A stretch of 64,000 nucleotides of DNA from Perkinsus olseni (taxonomy: Eukaryota; Perkinsozoa; Perkinsida; Perkinsidae): positions 169,956-233,955 of the forward strand of contig JABANP010000035.1 in NCBI GenBank assembly GCA_013115135.1, written 5' to 3'. Each line of letters opens with the position of its first letter. Position 1 is the stretch's first letter. The notes beneath the pieces were generated by a model. That model was not told where the DNA came from. It worked only from the letters and a program-made list of their open reading frames with translations, and searched no databases. Positions 24,959 through 35,773 of this stretch are shown here, piece after piece. A program made the position numbers and the translations under genes.

Positions 24959-25560
24959 GTGGATGGCGTCACGGTGGGAAGTCACCCGACGTTTTCAGGC
25001 GCCCGATCGCTTCATCGGCAATTATACAATCCTCGCTGGAAGACCGCGCTGATTGGTCGAGGAACCTGCCGAGTAACCCCTAATCAAGGGTGGGACGTAG
25101 TACTGGACGAACAGGAGTTCCTCACCTTGCATACGTGTCTACGAAATCAACAGTGTCATTTCCGCAAGTCCTTATTTCTCGCACGTCGACCAACTTGCGC
25201 CTCATTTCGCTCGTCGCTCCCAGTAGGCAGGCGTCTTCCGAGATCCGCCTGGTTACTTTCTAGCGTATTTGTTGATGAGGTCGTCGATATTGAGAGGCGA
25301 GCGAAACTCTCGGACCCATCGGAAGCCGTCGGGGAGTTTCAGAAATCTCAACATATCCACACGCTCACTGTCTGGAAGGTGTCGTGCAACACCCGGGACA
25401 ACGAAAGATATCGTTATGATTTCCAACAGCTCTTCTCTCGGCGTCGCGCTGCACAAGCGGCCTTCTCCACAGGTCCTTGCAGACACTCTGGTCATGCTGG
25501 CCACGGCTTACGGCATTGAGAAGAAGATGACCGATTTGCAAGCGTGATGCAAGAGTGATG
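24959..25560. other. Unassigned open stretch, possible small plus-strand gene
   Basis: Both strands are open. The plus frame ending at 25547 finishes HKRPSPQVLADTLVMLATAY and GIEKKMTDLQA, which has the look of a real protein end with a C-terminal helix. A second plus frame (24959-25519) and minus frames overlap it. I recognise no domain and cannot decide the strand. Its position at the 5' side of decarboxylase copy 2 also allows a promoter or upstream exon of that gene. Confidence 0.3.
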
Positions 25561-25823
25561 GTAGAGTGTTCTGGCAATATTATTATCCTCGATCGCTCTT
25601 GAGGAAACTTGAGGTACCCATTGGCTGCATTTCCCTGAGGTATGTTACATCATATGCTGAGTCCCGTATGGTCGTCCGTTGCACTTCGGCAAGTTACCCA
25701 ATGAGACTGATGAACACTACACAGCAGGTATTCATCAGTAAGCACGATCATGAGGCATGCAGCAAAAAATGTCAAACAATCTGACGACTTGATATTCGAT
25801 ATCTTATTCACATCAGTGAAGCA

Positions 25824-28055
25824 TCAAGCAGCGATTGCTTTCAAACCGTCCTCAATCACGTTCTCAACAGAGGTAACCGTGCTGCTCAAAGCCTTCTTTA
25901 ATGTAGCACAGACATGCCGAACATCTCTCTCCGTGAGATTGTGACTGCTAGGCAGGCACAAGATCTTCTCGTAGAGCAGCTCCGCCACGGGGCATGGTAG
26001 GCTGCTGCCTCCCTGAAATGGCTTCATCATCCCCAGAGGAAAGAAACCCGGCCGAATTTCGATCTCAGGTGCCACTCGCATAAGCTCCATACCAACAGTC
26101 TCGCCCCGCAGGCCGTCAACTCGCAGAAATACCGCATTCAGCCACCACACAGGTTCATCAGTAGGTTCGAAGTTCTGCAGCTGTATCATTCCGGACTTGA
26201 TAAGGTCGCCAAGGTGCTCCTCATACCATGCATGGATTGCCCTTTTCCTGCTTATCATGACGGGCAACATCTCTGCCGCCGCCACACCGACTGCCCCGAG
26301 CAGTTCGGGCATTCTAAAGTTCTGTCCGACACTTTCGTGGTCGTAGACATGCCACAGTCCCTGACCTACGCAGGGAGCCCGCGAGCACCACCATCTTGCA
26401 GCAGCGACGAGGTCCGCGTTATCGGATACGATCGCTCCGCCCTCGCCTACCCCCACCATCTTCTCCGACCTCGTGGAAATAACAGAAACGGTCCCTAGCG
26501 CACCCAGTCGCACACGCGAGCCCGACTCGTCAACAACGGTCGCCCCGTAGCTCTCACAATTGTCCTCACATAACCATATGGAACGTTCCTTGCACAGCTT
26601 GACTAGTTTGAGATAATCGCGCGCCGGAACCCCATAGCACGGGGCTACGATCATTCCAAGAATTCTCGGGCCGTGGACAGGATGGTCCAGGGCTTCAACA
26701 GCGGCGTCGTAGCTCAGTGCGTAGCTATCACGCTCAACGTCGCAGATCAAAGGAGTTCCTCCTGCGTGGACCACAGCGTCCGCGCATGCCGCGCAAGTGT
26801 ATGCCGGACAAATAACAGAATGGCTAGGCTCGCTTACTCCCAGGGCTTTCATCGCCCCATAAAGGGCTGCTGTTCCGCTCTGCACCGCGCATGCTGCACG
26901 CCCTCCACAGATACTAGCGATCCTCCGCTCGAATTTCTTCACCCAGGGGCCCTCAACCCCAATCCAGCCTGACTTCAGCGCCCTCGCCAAATACAGACCG
27001 GCGTTAGGACCAATGAAAGGTTCGTTCATTCTCAGCTTCTTCGGCATGCTGCCAGACACAGCACTGCCCGGAATAGCATCCGAAGCGACCTCAACTCGAG
27101 GAATATCGTCCAAACATCCGCCCCGGCTCGAGCCATCCATTTTGACAATAGAGCCACCCACGTTGCTATAGAAATGCGTATCTGCCGCGAAGCCCCGTGA
27201 CACGTCCGCTTTCTTGCTGGGCGATGACTGGTAGAATCCCTTCCCCTCCTGTACTGCTTCAGTGATGCGACCAAGTTGGCCAATTTCGTCCACAAGGAAG
27301 TCACAGCCCTCGGAACCTACAGTCCTTACTGCTATTGCCTCGCATTGAGGAGGAAAGCTCATCCCGCGGAAGTGAGTAGATACCTTAGCCCGATCCGACT
27401 CGACTGAAACCTCGAGCGGGTCGAAGCTGGCGACTGGAGCGGCTTGCTTGTGGTTCTCAACCCGCGGTTTCAGCACTGGTACGATCCAACTCCCAGCAAT
27501 TTTCTGGCAAGCCTCGAGCATCTTGAAGCGCAGTGTCAAAGCCGTATCAGACGATGCAATTACAGCGACCTCTTCAGTGGCCAGTCTTGTGTCCACATCG
27601 ACTAGTTCAACGCCAACCCTCTCACGACCCGCAGTTATCACGCCATACTCCGGCCAGGGTTTGCTCCCCATCTCTACTCCAGAATAACGCATTTCCCAAA
27701 TGCGATATGCGCCGAGGGAACCCTTCGGGTAGGCGAAAAGTGAAGGTAGTACCAGGATGAGATCCGGGTTGAAAGCAGTGACAGCAGCGACCAGTACGTT
27801 CTCGTCGTCGGTTCTCAGAACCGTGCAGCCGTATCCCTCAGTACTTACCGCAGGCGATGCCTCAGAGGGATAGCACGCGAGCAACACGTTGCAGCCAGCC
27901 TGGAGGACTTCCTCGAGTACCCCTTCGACGCCATTTGATTGGACGATAATGGCCAGTCTCTCAATAAGACGCTCTACTCCAGGAGGAAGGACCATCACAG
28001 AATGCTCCCGCGACATCGAAAAGACGGGGCAAAGTTGCCACTGAACCCACGTCAT
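25824..28055 (-). CDS. Formyltransferase-like / DegT-DnrJ-EryC1-StrS aminotransferase fusion, intronless
   Basis: A single 743-codon exon. Residues about 1-210 resemble a degenerate Met-tRNA-type formyltransferase fold: NPDLILVLPSLFAYPKGSLG, then WEMRYSGVEMGSKPWPEYGV, RVGVELVDVDTRLATEEVAV and ALTLRFKMLEACQKIAGSWI. A linker follows, then a full DegT-type PLP aminotransferase from about residue 345: NEPFIGPNAGLYLARALKSG, FERRIASICGGRAACAVQSG, CPAYTCAACADAVVHAGGTP, LCEDNCESYGATV and STRSEKMVGVGEGGAIVSDN, whose Lys is the expected PLP ligand. Such aminotransferases act on keto-sugars or related ketones, and fusion with formyltransferase is known in bacteria (ArnA-like or N-formyl-sugar enzymes). 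Typical formyltransferase catalytic residues (N-H-D) are not obvious, so the N-domain may be inactive or only structural. No introns in a window of intron-rich genes suggests acquisition from bacteria. The start could also be a Met further in (MSREHSV). Confidence 0.88.
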   Translation of the reverse strand: MTWVQWQLCPVFSMSREHSVMVLPPGVERLIERLAIIVQSNGVEGVLEEVLQAGCNVLLACYPSEASPAVSTEGYGCTVLRTDDENVLVAAVTAFNPDLILVLPSLFAYPKGSLGAYRIWEMRYSGVEMGSKPWPEYGVITAGRERVGVELVDVDTRLATEEVAVIASSDTALTLRFKMLEACQKIAGSWIVPVLKPRVENHKQAAPVASFDPLEVSVESDRAKVSTHFRGMSFPPQCEAIAVRTVGSEGCDFLVDEIGQLGRITEAVQEGKGFYQSSPSKKADVSRGFAADTHFYSNVGGSIVKMDGSSRGGCLDDIPRVEVASDAIPGSAVSGSMPKKLRMNEPFIGPNAGLYLARALKSGWIGVEGPWVKKFERRIASICGGRAACAVQSGTAALYGAMKALGVSEPSHSVICPAYTCAACADAVVHAGGTPLICDVERDSYALSYDAAVEALDHPVHGPRILGMIVAPCYGVPARDYLKLVKLCKERSIWLCEDNCESYGATVVDESGSRVRLGALGTVSVISTRSEKMVGVGEGGAIVSDNADLVAAARWWCSRAPCVGQGLWHVYDHESVGQNFRMPELLGAVGVAAAEMLPVMISRKRAIHAWYEEHLGDLIKSGMIQLQNFEPTDEPVWWLNAVFLRVDGLRGETVGMELMRVAPEIEIRPGFFPLGMMKPFQGGSSLPCPVAELLYEKILCLPSSHNLTERDVRHVCATLKKALSSTVTSVENVIEDGLKAIAA

Positions 28056-28137
28056 ATGATATTAACAACGCAGAGCTCAGCGTCGGCTAGATAACACCAC
28101 AATCACTCCGTGAAAGTACATGACCGCTCCCAACTGT

Positions 28138-31100
28138 CTATGCAGATGCCAACAAGGAACGGAGGTCCTCGATCGAATTAACAACCTGAATAACATCCTC
28201 ATAAGTTGATGCTCCCGATCGCTGCGCGAATCTGGCGGCATGCGAGAAGGGCCGCATTCCCAGGCACATCGATCTGAGTTGCATATTCGAGAGGCCAGAC
28301 CTGGAGACAGGTCGGTGTTCTGAGCTTTTCCAGATCCTCCGCGATCTTGTCGAGTCTCGATGTAGCGAGGCCTTGACTGCCGTCATCCGCCACCTTGCAA
28401 ACTATTATCCGTTCCAGAGGAAGCACCTAGGACACAGAGCCTCACAGAAAATGTGCTGGACGAGGTCGAGCATTCCGTGAGGAATGCCACTTACAGCCTT
28501 CAAGTTGTCCAACAAGTCCCGGGCCGTCGGGTAACTCTCCTCCGCCTGTTCCAGATAACCACACACTATGACCGAGTCGCCCTTTGCCTCGGACGCTCTG
28601 GTCACCAGCGAGCTGCTGCATACGCACCCACTACCGTTTACAACTAATTGAAATCGTAAGATTCCGGGTCCAATTTCACAGTAGCGGACGACTCACCACT
28701 CGTTCCATACGGGGCTGCCTCATTGACTATGTCAATCACTTTGCTAGCTCCAAGATTCGATAAGATGAGACTTGTCGAGGGCCTGGCAGGAGCAAGACTA
28801 TTTACGGCTGTCACATACTGAAAGCTCACCGGAGGATCTGCTTCACGATCGTTCCCGCGATTGAATTCGAGTCCAATTCCCCTTTGGTGATCGGATTGCC
28901 GTCCGAGATGTTAACATGCTCAATGCGCACCCCGGCCTCCTTCAAGTGCTCCTCAAACTCGGTTAGAATTTTCTTAGCCTCAGCCTGGGCTTGTTCAAAG
29001 GCCTCCTCATTAAAATCTCCATCTAAAGCCTGAGATCAGATTCGATATCGCTTATTCCTCCTACACTCGAGCTTCGCTCGATGTGAAAGCCTGTCTTACC
29101 TGTTCCGCTCTAGCTCTGATTAGCTCCGGTGCTCCCTCCAGTAAGACTACGGCTTTAGGCGAGCGTGTGACTTTCCCGAAGATCTCCGCGGCACTCCGGT
29201 CGTTCCCACTGACAAGAAAAGGCTATCATCACCCAAGTTGAAGCATTCCCTAAGGTTGTTCGGCTCGCGCTAGGCTGCGGACAGTTCTCAGACTTTGTAA
29301 AGGACAAAAGCGGCGCTGGGACTCACGGGTAGCCATCGAAAATCACCGTGCCACAGTTTGAGCGCGATGCGACGAAGCTTGACATCAATTCAGCTTTGAC
29401 CTCATCAGACGCCTTCTCGATACCCGGACCCTCAGCATCGAGAGCTTCTCGAATACCTGGAGAAGCTGGAGAGAGATGATGTCAAGGTGAAGCTCAATCC
29501 AGCGTCAACCCACCGGCGCCGAGGTTCTCCGAAATGCTTTCAGCGGCTCCTTTTAGACTGGCCACGGAAGAACCGTCGATTCTTCCCGCTAGAGCCTCAG
29601 CCACACCGCTCTTCCCAACGCACGGCGAACCAAGAAGCAGAATACTTTCGGGAAGACGACCGGAAGCGACCTGAGGTTATACGCGCTCTCCGCGAATGGC
29701 GCTCGGGTTCACCAGAACCCCGCGATTGTTGAAGCCGATAACGGACTACCTTCCCAGCCATCTCTTCAACGGCACCGCTAACGACTCCGACATCTTCCTT
29801 CCCGACATCTCGCAGTGTCCGGATGAGCCTATGGTAAAAAACGTATCACAACGACAGGAGCGCCCGCTACGGTATCCGAACCCACCTCCCATCTCCACTG
29901 ATCGGTCCGGGAATAATGATACGATCCACCACAAAGTACTCCTTCAATGAAGCCACTGTCTCTATGAGACCATCCTTCTGACACATCAGGTACACAGCTC
30001 TCTTATTCCAAGGCCGAGCAACAACCTGCAGAAGAGTGGTCACCGAGCAAAAAAAGGGATCTGAAGCACTACGGCAGTGCAGAGAAGCTGGGCGATGATT
30101 TCGATGGGCACGGCCTGCTGAGCCTCCCTGAGTGCTCGCATCCTTCTACCAATCAATGTAGTTCGCGAGATCTCGGCGTCCACAACCTGAGTCCATCGAG
30201 GGACCCAGCATCGAGATCAGCAGTGGGCTTTCAACAGATAAAGCCCCTTACTTTGTCTGCGGACATGAGCATATGCTCATCAGTCCTGGCCAAGGTTTCG
30301 GCCAATTCTCGGTCCGACTCGCCGTCTGCAGCAACGATAGTCAACTGAAAACGACAGGGTGCAGTGCGCAGTGTGATACCTCCCCTCGCACCTTAGGCTT
30401 CACACAATCAGTGACGATCTTCTCCGGGGTAATCGAACCCGCCTCGAGATCGACCGACGTCGTTATGCTTTCATACCTCTCAAGCAACGCCTAAAGTGCA
30501 GTATACTTGGTACAGGCCCACCCCCAACCCAAGCCTGTGCTCACGTGCATTTCTGGGCCGCTGTGAATATTATCCGCCGCGCGCTGGAGAGCGCTGAAGC
30601 TGCTGTCTCGAACACTGTCAGATTTAGTCGCCGCACTGACCAAGTCCCCTAGCTTCCTGAATCTCAGGTTAAGAATCTGCAGTGGACGGGATGAGGATTT
30701 GGATGCACTTCGTGACGACGTACCTGATAATTTCCCGGGAACTTCTCCTTGAGGAAGGACATTTGCTGATGCGTGCGGGGGTATCCAACAACCACAAAGT
30801 TCGCGCAACCGCCGGCTATTCGGTACAACCGCGTCAGCTCGTCGACAACCAGCGGGCCGACGAGGGAAGCGTCTGCAACCTGAAAAAAAGTGAAGAGAAT
30901 GCCACGATGAGGAATAAGGCATGCTACATCTCCGCGATCCACAACTGCTCGGCCATCAGACGTGTCTCTAAGGAGATCGGCGACGTACACAACCTGAAGG
31001 TGAACGAGATTCTACCCCACAATTGCAGGCCTGCTTCCCACCGCACACCATCCTCGTGGATTCGAAACAGGCAGTTAACCACAGGAGACTTCACTAACAT

Positions 31101-33714
31101 GATTCCGCTTTCTTCACCCATTGGAAGCAACCGAAGGGCAACCGAATACTGCGCCTACTTTGTATCCGAAATGGTCTTGCAATATCTTCGCCACAGCTCG
31201 CTTACCTGAACCCTGTCCACCCACTATGCACAGAACATTGGCGAAGAAGTATGTCTTTGCCTAACAGATCGTCTGCTGACGCGGAAGCACACCATCGCTC
31301 TACCATATTATAGACCTCGTCCAGTGAGCCATGGGCGCATACACGACGAACCCGCGAAATTCTGTCATAGAAATCGAGAGCTGGCTCTGTGCAAGCGTGG
31401 AAGGTATCCAATCTCTTCTTGATGGTCTCGGCGTTGTCGTCGACCCTGAGAGAACTGAGTTTCGAATCTGTATATATCCTGCGGGCTCAAGCTGGTGAGA
31501 GATACCCCACGAACAACCAGCAAACTGGTATGGTGGGCCTGGTAGGACTATAGGGTGTTGGAGTTGACTACCTCCCGCTTGTTTTGCCTCTCTCCAAAAT
31601 TCTATCCGTCATCACCGCGTCACTCGCCTCAAAATAGAGGACGAAATCGACAGGGCAGATGGTGCGCTCGAAGAGAAGTGCTTGTTCGAGAGACCTGCGA
31701 CCAGCCGGCAGCACATCACCGAGGAGCACACCCGCCGAGAGCCTGTAGGTGACAGGACCAGTATGTCAGTTACACGCCGGTAAGAGCTCGAGACCGACCC
31801 GATCGTGCGGGTTATAGCAGATAGACCATCGCCATTGGACTGAACTCTCGTAGCGAAGAATGACCAACCCGTGTTACCTTGGATAGCCATCGATAAGGAA
31901 CCTAGTGCCCTTTCCGCCGCTGATCGCATTAGTCATGGCCTGCTCCAGTAGCTTCAGAACAATGTCATCGCCAATGAGTCCGCCCTAGAAGATCACACAA
32001 AAGGATTCGCATCCCCTGCCCTACCAAAATTCCACCTACTTGTTCCATGATCGCTTTGGCTTCCTAGTCCGATTTGACTCCCCCTCGCAACCTCCTCCCG
32101 AAGTAGATCCCCGGTGCTGCAAAGCAGAAGGAGCCAAAGTAGCAAAAAAGAGAAAAACGACGATCAATTCTTGGATATCCACAAAGACGGTAAGAGCCTA
32201 TGAGTGGTTCACATCCGACCTGAGATGCACATATCCAAAGTCTTGGCTTATGCGGGAGCAGTTGGTCCCCTTGCCGCAGCCCGGGTCCGCCAAGCACGAA
32301 CACAACCGAGAGCTTATCGCGGCCACCGCAAAGTGGGAGGAACGGATCTCTCTGAAACGGCAATGACATATCTGATTCGTGACGACTTTTCCCTAAACAG
32401 TTCAGCGTGAAGCAGACAGACTCACTTTTTTCTCGAATAAGTTGAGATCATGAACTGCCTCTAATGCGGCGGGTTGGAATACAGCCTGAGCCTGAAAACC
32501 ACGACACCCGGTCTAGCAACTTTCAGCGCACCGGTCACCAACTGCACGGCAGTTGCGCGCGAGAATCCCGGCGACTCTCACACGTCTTGGCGATCCTGCA
32601 TTGGGGAAGGCTCACCAGGCAGTAGACGTCATCCAAAGTCCCGTCCGCGGGGACTCTCCTGAGCTTTCCCAGGCGACTGTAGAACTTCACAGCAGGCTCG
32701 GTGCAGTCGTGGAACGTCCTCAAGCGTTTGCCGATGGTCTCAATGTTGTCATCCACTCTGAGTGCTCGATGAAGAGGCGACACAGCGACAATAAATTCTT
32801 ACCTGCCGCTTGTCTTGCCACGTTCAAGAATACGCTCAGTCATAGCTGCATCCGATGCGTCAAAGTACAGCACTAGAGACACTGGGCAAATTTCCTTCTC
32901 GAACATGTGGGCTTGCTCTAAAGACCTGATCGCAGAACCCTCTGATGATAAAATCAGAGTTGTTAACTCGGGCTTCCCGCACGATCTTGCGGAAGGGAAT
33001 CCCCCTTTCTGTAGCGCCAAGAATGCCTCTCCCACAAATTCCACCCCGCACGGTTTACATCGCCAAAAACCCAGACGAATGTGCTCACACTCGCCACAGA
33101 CGATGTTACCTGGGATAGCCATCCACGAGGAATTTGCTCTCCTTCCCTTCGACCACCGCAGCCGTCATGGCCTCTTTCAGCAGCCTCAATACGATAGAGT
33201 CGTCTAGTAATAGACCCTAAACGCGTTCGATCGCCTCAGAAGTCATCACTAGGTGGTACTTGTTCCATGATGGCTTTCGCTTCCCGGCCGATATCCGAGC
33301 CTTTCTTGACTTCATCACGAAGGAGATCCCCCGTGCTACACGCAGGGCTATGTTCCACACAAGGTGAAAAATGATCCGTGACCGACCTCAGATGGACAAA
33401 TCCGAACTCTTCGCTGATTCTTGCACAGTTCGTTCCTTTACCACACCCTGGTCCACCCAACACAAACACGACGAAAGGATTGCTCGAAGCCAGAGGGTCC
33501 GCTGCAGATCGCACTACTGAAGGGTCATCACCCGGAACGACCTCAGCTGCAGACAGTCTGAGAACGCAAGCTATCCAAGATCCCTCCGATATCTTCACGG
33601 CTACTTCTCCTCGAGCTTATCGGCGAGATTCCTTGAAGAGGCCCTCGACCCCTCTTTCGGCTGATTTGCATTGGCGAGTTCAGCCTTACCGCCAACCGGG
33701 TTATTATTTTCCAT
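28138..33714 (-). CDS. Multi-domain adenylate-kinase protein (four AK units)
   Basis: Adenylate/UMP-CMP kinases transfer phosphate between nucleotides. Four units read in order. Unit 1 (33570-32600): VFVLGGPGCGKGTNCARISE, FLVDGYPR, LYFDASDAAMTERILERGKT, DDNIETIGKRLRTF, TEPAVKFYSRLGKLRRV. Unit 2 (32320-31300): the same P-loop but broken by one extra base at 32280-32285, then IVLKLLEQAMTNAISG, FLIDGYPR, DTFHACTEPALDFYDRI. Unit 3 (31240-30700): VLCIVGGQGSGKRAVAKIL, YVADLLRDTSD, FVVVGYPRTHQQM. Unit 4 (29650-28850): ILLLGSPCVGKSGVAEALAG, GTVIFDGYP, KAVVLLEGAPELIRARAEQ. Linkers (for example AQAVFQPAALEAVHDLNLFE) connect them without stops, so one gene is preferred over several. The start MENNNPVGG at 33714 and the end at 28138 (SIEDLRSLLASA) are proposals. 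The architecture recalls AK5/AK9-type proteins, some of which work in cilia. Exons are many and small. Confidence 0.78.
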
Positions 33715-33923
33715 CCACTCGGCGAGCCAACTGAACGGGGACAGCTCAACTCGTCAGAGGGTGCAGGGCTAAAGCGACAAGGATCAGCTGCGGCGCCTCG
33801 CTTCACTTTGATTTCTCATACGGCTCCGCCGGAGAACTTAAGAAACTCTTATACTCGTGCCTCCCGAACTAGCCAACTCCATCGTTAACTCACGTCTAGG
33901 AGCTCAGAACAACGAGGGCGGTC

Positions 33924-34639
33924 CTACTTCGCAGCATCCACAGGATTTGTGGGTCGATTCTTGTAGAGCTCCACCATTCCGTCAGCCAGAAACGAGTGTA
34001 GTGTCCTTTGACCGTCAGGACCGATCGCAGTAGCTTCCAGCATTCCGCCGATAGAACAGGACGATGATCGTGCGGTGGCGTCCATGGGAGAGATAATCGA
34101 AGCCTGAACTAAAGCACAATCGCCAGGCTGATTCCTGGTGAGCTCTGTTGCTTCATTATGCACATCCGAAGGGGCGGAGAAATGACTTCGAAGTACTCGA
34201 TGAACCGCGGAGCCATGTCCATCGGCCTGACTTCTAAGTGGAGTTTGAACGCACCAAATGAAGAGCAAAACTGCGCAGATGAACATTGAGGAAACGCAAG
34301 ACCTCAAGTGTCTCCTCAATTCAAGCGGCGCCCGCCCGCCCGCACCCGCCCTCTCACCTGTGGCCTGTCGTAATCTGCAGCGTTCGGATGCTCTGCTCTG
34401 CTTCGGGCCTCAAATTTCAAGCTGTATCACGTTTGATACCAGAGTTACGCTCGCGGCGCTCGGATCGCCAATTTTCGACGACTCTCTCCCAGAAGGCCTA
34501 TGCAGGAGACTTCCTGTTGGACTGTCGAATCCCCATTGAGGATTCTTACTGTTCTCGTTGTTAGCAAGGGCCCTTCTCTCCCTCTAGAACGAATCTCGCT
34601 CCTGGTCCAGTAGTGCTGGCGCTCTTGCTGAGTCGCCAT
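33924..34639 (-). CDS. Small hypothetical protein with an N-terminal membrane segment
   Basis: An open frame of 131 codons (33924-34319) begins with a hydrophobic stretch, SSMFICAVLLFIWCVQTPL, that could be a signal anchor. A polar tail rich in Ser, Asp and His ends TNPVDAAK. Upstream on the same strand, 34639 starts MATQQERQHYWTRSEIRS and is followed by a GTAAG donor, so a spliced N-terminal exon is possible. I do not recognise a family. The join between the two parts is not demonstrated. Confidence 0.42.
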
Positions 34640-34744
34640 GATCGGTATCGCACCAGCTGGGAACTAACACTTCCCGAGGCCGTCTAGCATGACTCCTCGT
34701 GCTCGTTGCCCTTCTCGCCGCAGTGAGTACCTCCAGCCCTCACT

Positions 34745-35236
34745 ATGGCGCGTGCCTACTGTGGTCGCTTCGCGTTCATGTTGGACTACCCCAAGTCTTA
34801 CCATCCTCCTCGGAAGAATGAGGACGGGGACTTTGTTGATCCAAGGACTGACATGCTCCCCAAATGCGCGGCGGAGTGTTCTGAGTGGCTCACTGAGTAA
34901 GTCCGAAGCCCTGGCGCTGCTACTTTCGTCTTCGAAGCCGTCTGAACATCGTGAGCCTCATCGCACCGTTGTAGTTCACCCTTTAGCAATCACGCATTTC
35001 CTTCATTCTCGTCGTTCACGAATTTCTCACGATCAACATTCTCTCATCTGTGCTCTTCGGCTCATTAAATTTTGGTGATTGCGAACTGTGGAATGTCGCT
35101 GTGTAGGTACAATGCCTGCGTCCAGCGTATCAAAATGCGCACAGATGGCCGTGGTAACTGTCAGGGCCAGTACGAGGAGTTCGCGATGTGCCAAGACCAC
35201 TGCATCGCGCATGAGCTGTTTCACTACTTGAAATAG
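34745..35236 (+). CDS. UQCRH: Cytochrome bc1 complex hinge protein (UQCRH/QCR6)
   Basis: An acidic hinge subunit of respiratory complex III that helps cytochrome c dock with cytochrome c1. Two exons (34745-34896 and 35107-35236) give 93 codons. The start is MARAYCGRFAFMLDYPKSYH and the core is KCAAECSEWLTEYNACVQRI, CQGQYEEFAMCQDHCIAHEL and a final FHYLK. The Cys pattern (C..C..C...C...C...C) and the GQY-x3-C-x2-HC-x-LF-x-LK ending are the family signature. The intron has GTAAGT at 34897 and TAG before 35107, and the phase is kept. Complete and of normal length. A CTCGCCGCAG acceptor just upstream suggests a possible intron in the 5' UTR. Confidence 0.92.
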
Positions 35237-35773
35237 CGCTGGCATCCCAGTCGGCGTTGTACATTTTTTACACATCGCCGGCAGCGGTTTGAGGTAACAT
35301 TTCGAAGAATCACGCACAGGCTGCGGTATTACAACCCAGCTCATATCCTGGCATAGTCGAGTAGTTGATGATGAATGTTGGATGCATATTGTTTTTGAGG
35401 TCCTGGTAAAACCAACCAGATTTTGTGTTGGGGGGGAAGTGCAGAGCGAGCGAACCCGTAGTCCTGGTCTTCCGGCCCTTCTCGGGCTCGAACATGATAC
35501 AAACTCTGCTTCGTACTAGAACTCTATCTCACACCCGCGTGTACGCGGCTAGTACTACCGGTATCGAGTAATGTGGTGTGATAGGGAACTTCGAGTATTG
35601 GGGAACTTCGAGTATTGGGGACAGAGTGACACAGTCATCCCGCCAGCGCGGCCATTCTAGCCCGTGCTAGCGAGCGGGGAGAGTCTCTCAGCATAAGCGA
35701 AATTTTTTAACAGGATATTTATTCTGCTCGTGTTCTTGGCTATCCCTTTGTCACTGCGACCCTCAGCTGCAAG
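35237..35773. other. Intergenic promoter region
   Basis: Between UQCRH and the metallophosphoesterase gene, both on the plus strand. It holds a 17-bp perfect tandem duplication (listed separately) and an AT-rich stretch near 35700-35735 just before the ATG at 35774. No coding signal was seen. Confidence 0.45.
35584..35617. repeat. 17-bp perfect tandem duplication
   Basis: GGGAACTTCGAGTATTG occurs twice head to tail (35584-35600 and 35601-35617), followed by GGG, about 160 bp before the metallophosphoesterase start. Confidence 0.9.

Noticed and set aside
24959..25519. 186-codon plus-strand ORF as a firm gene
   Set aside because: Overlapped by other open frames on both strands with no domain; kept only as an uncertain region.
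16514..28055. Bacterial contaminant contig or operon
   Set aside because: The ATP-grasp and decarboxylase genes need GT-AG introns and the flanks are typical eukaryotic genes, so the block belongs to the nuclear genome.
30682..31209. 175-codon plus-strand ORF
   Set aside because: It is antisense to adenylate-kinase unit 3, whose minus-strand reading has a P-loop and GYPR motif.
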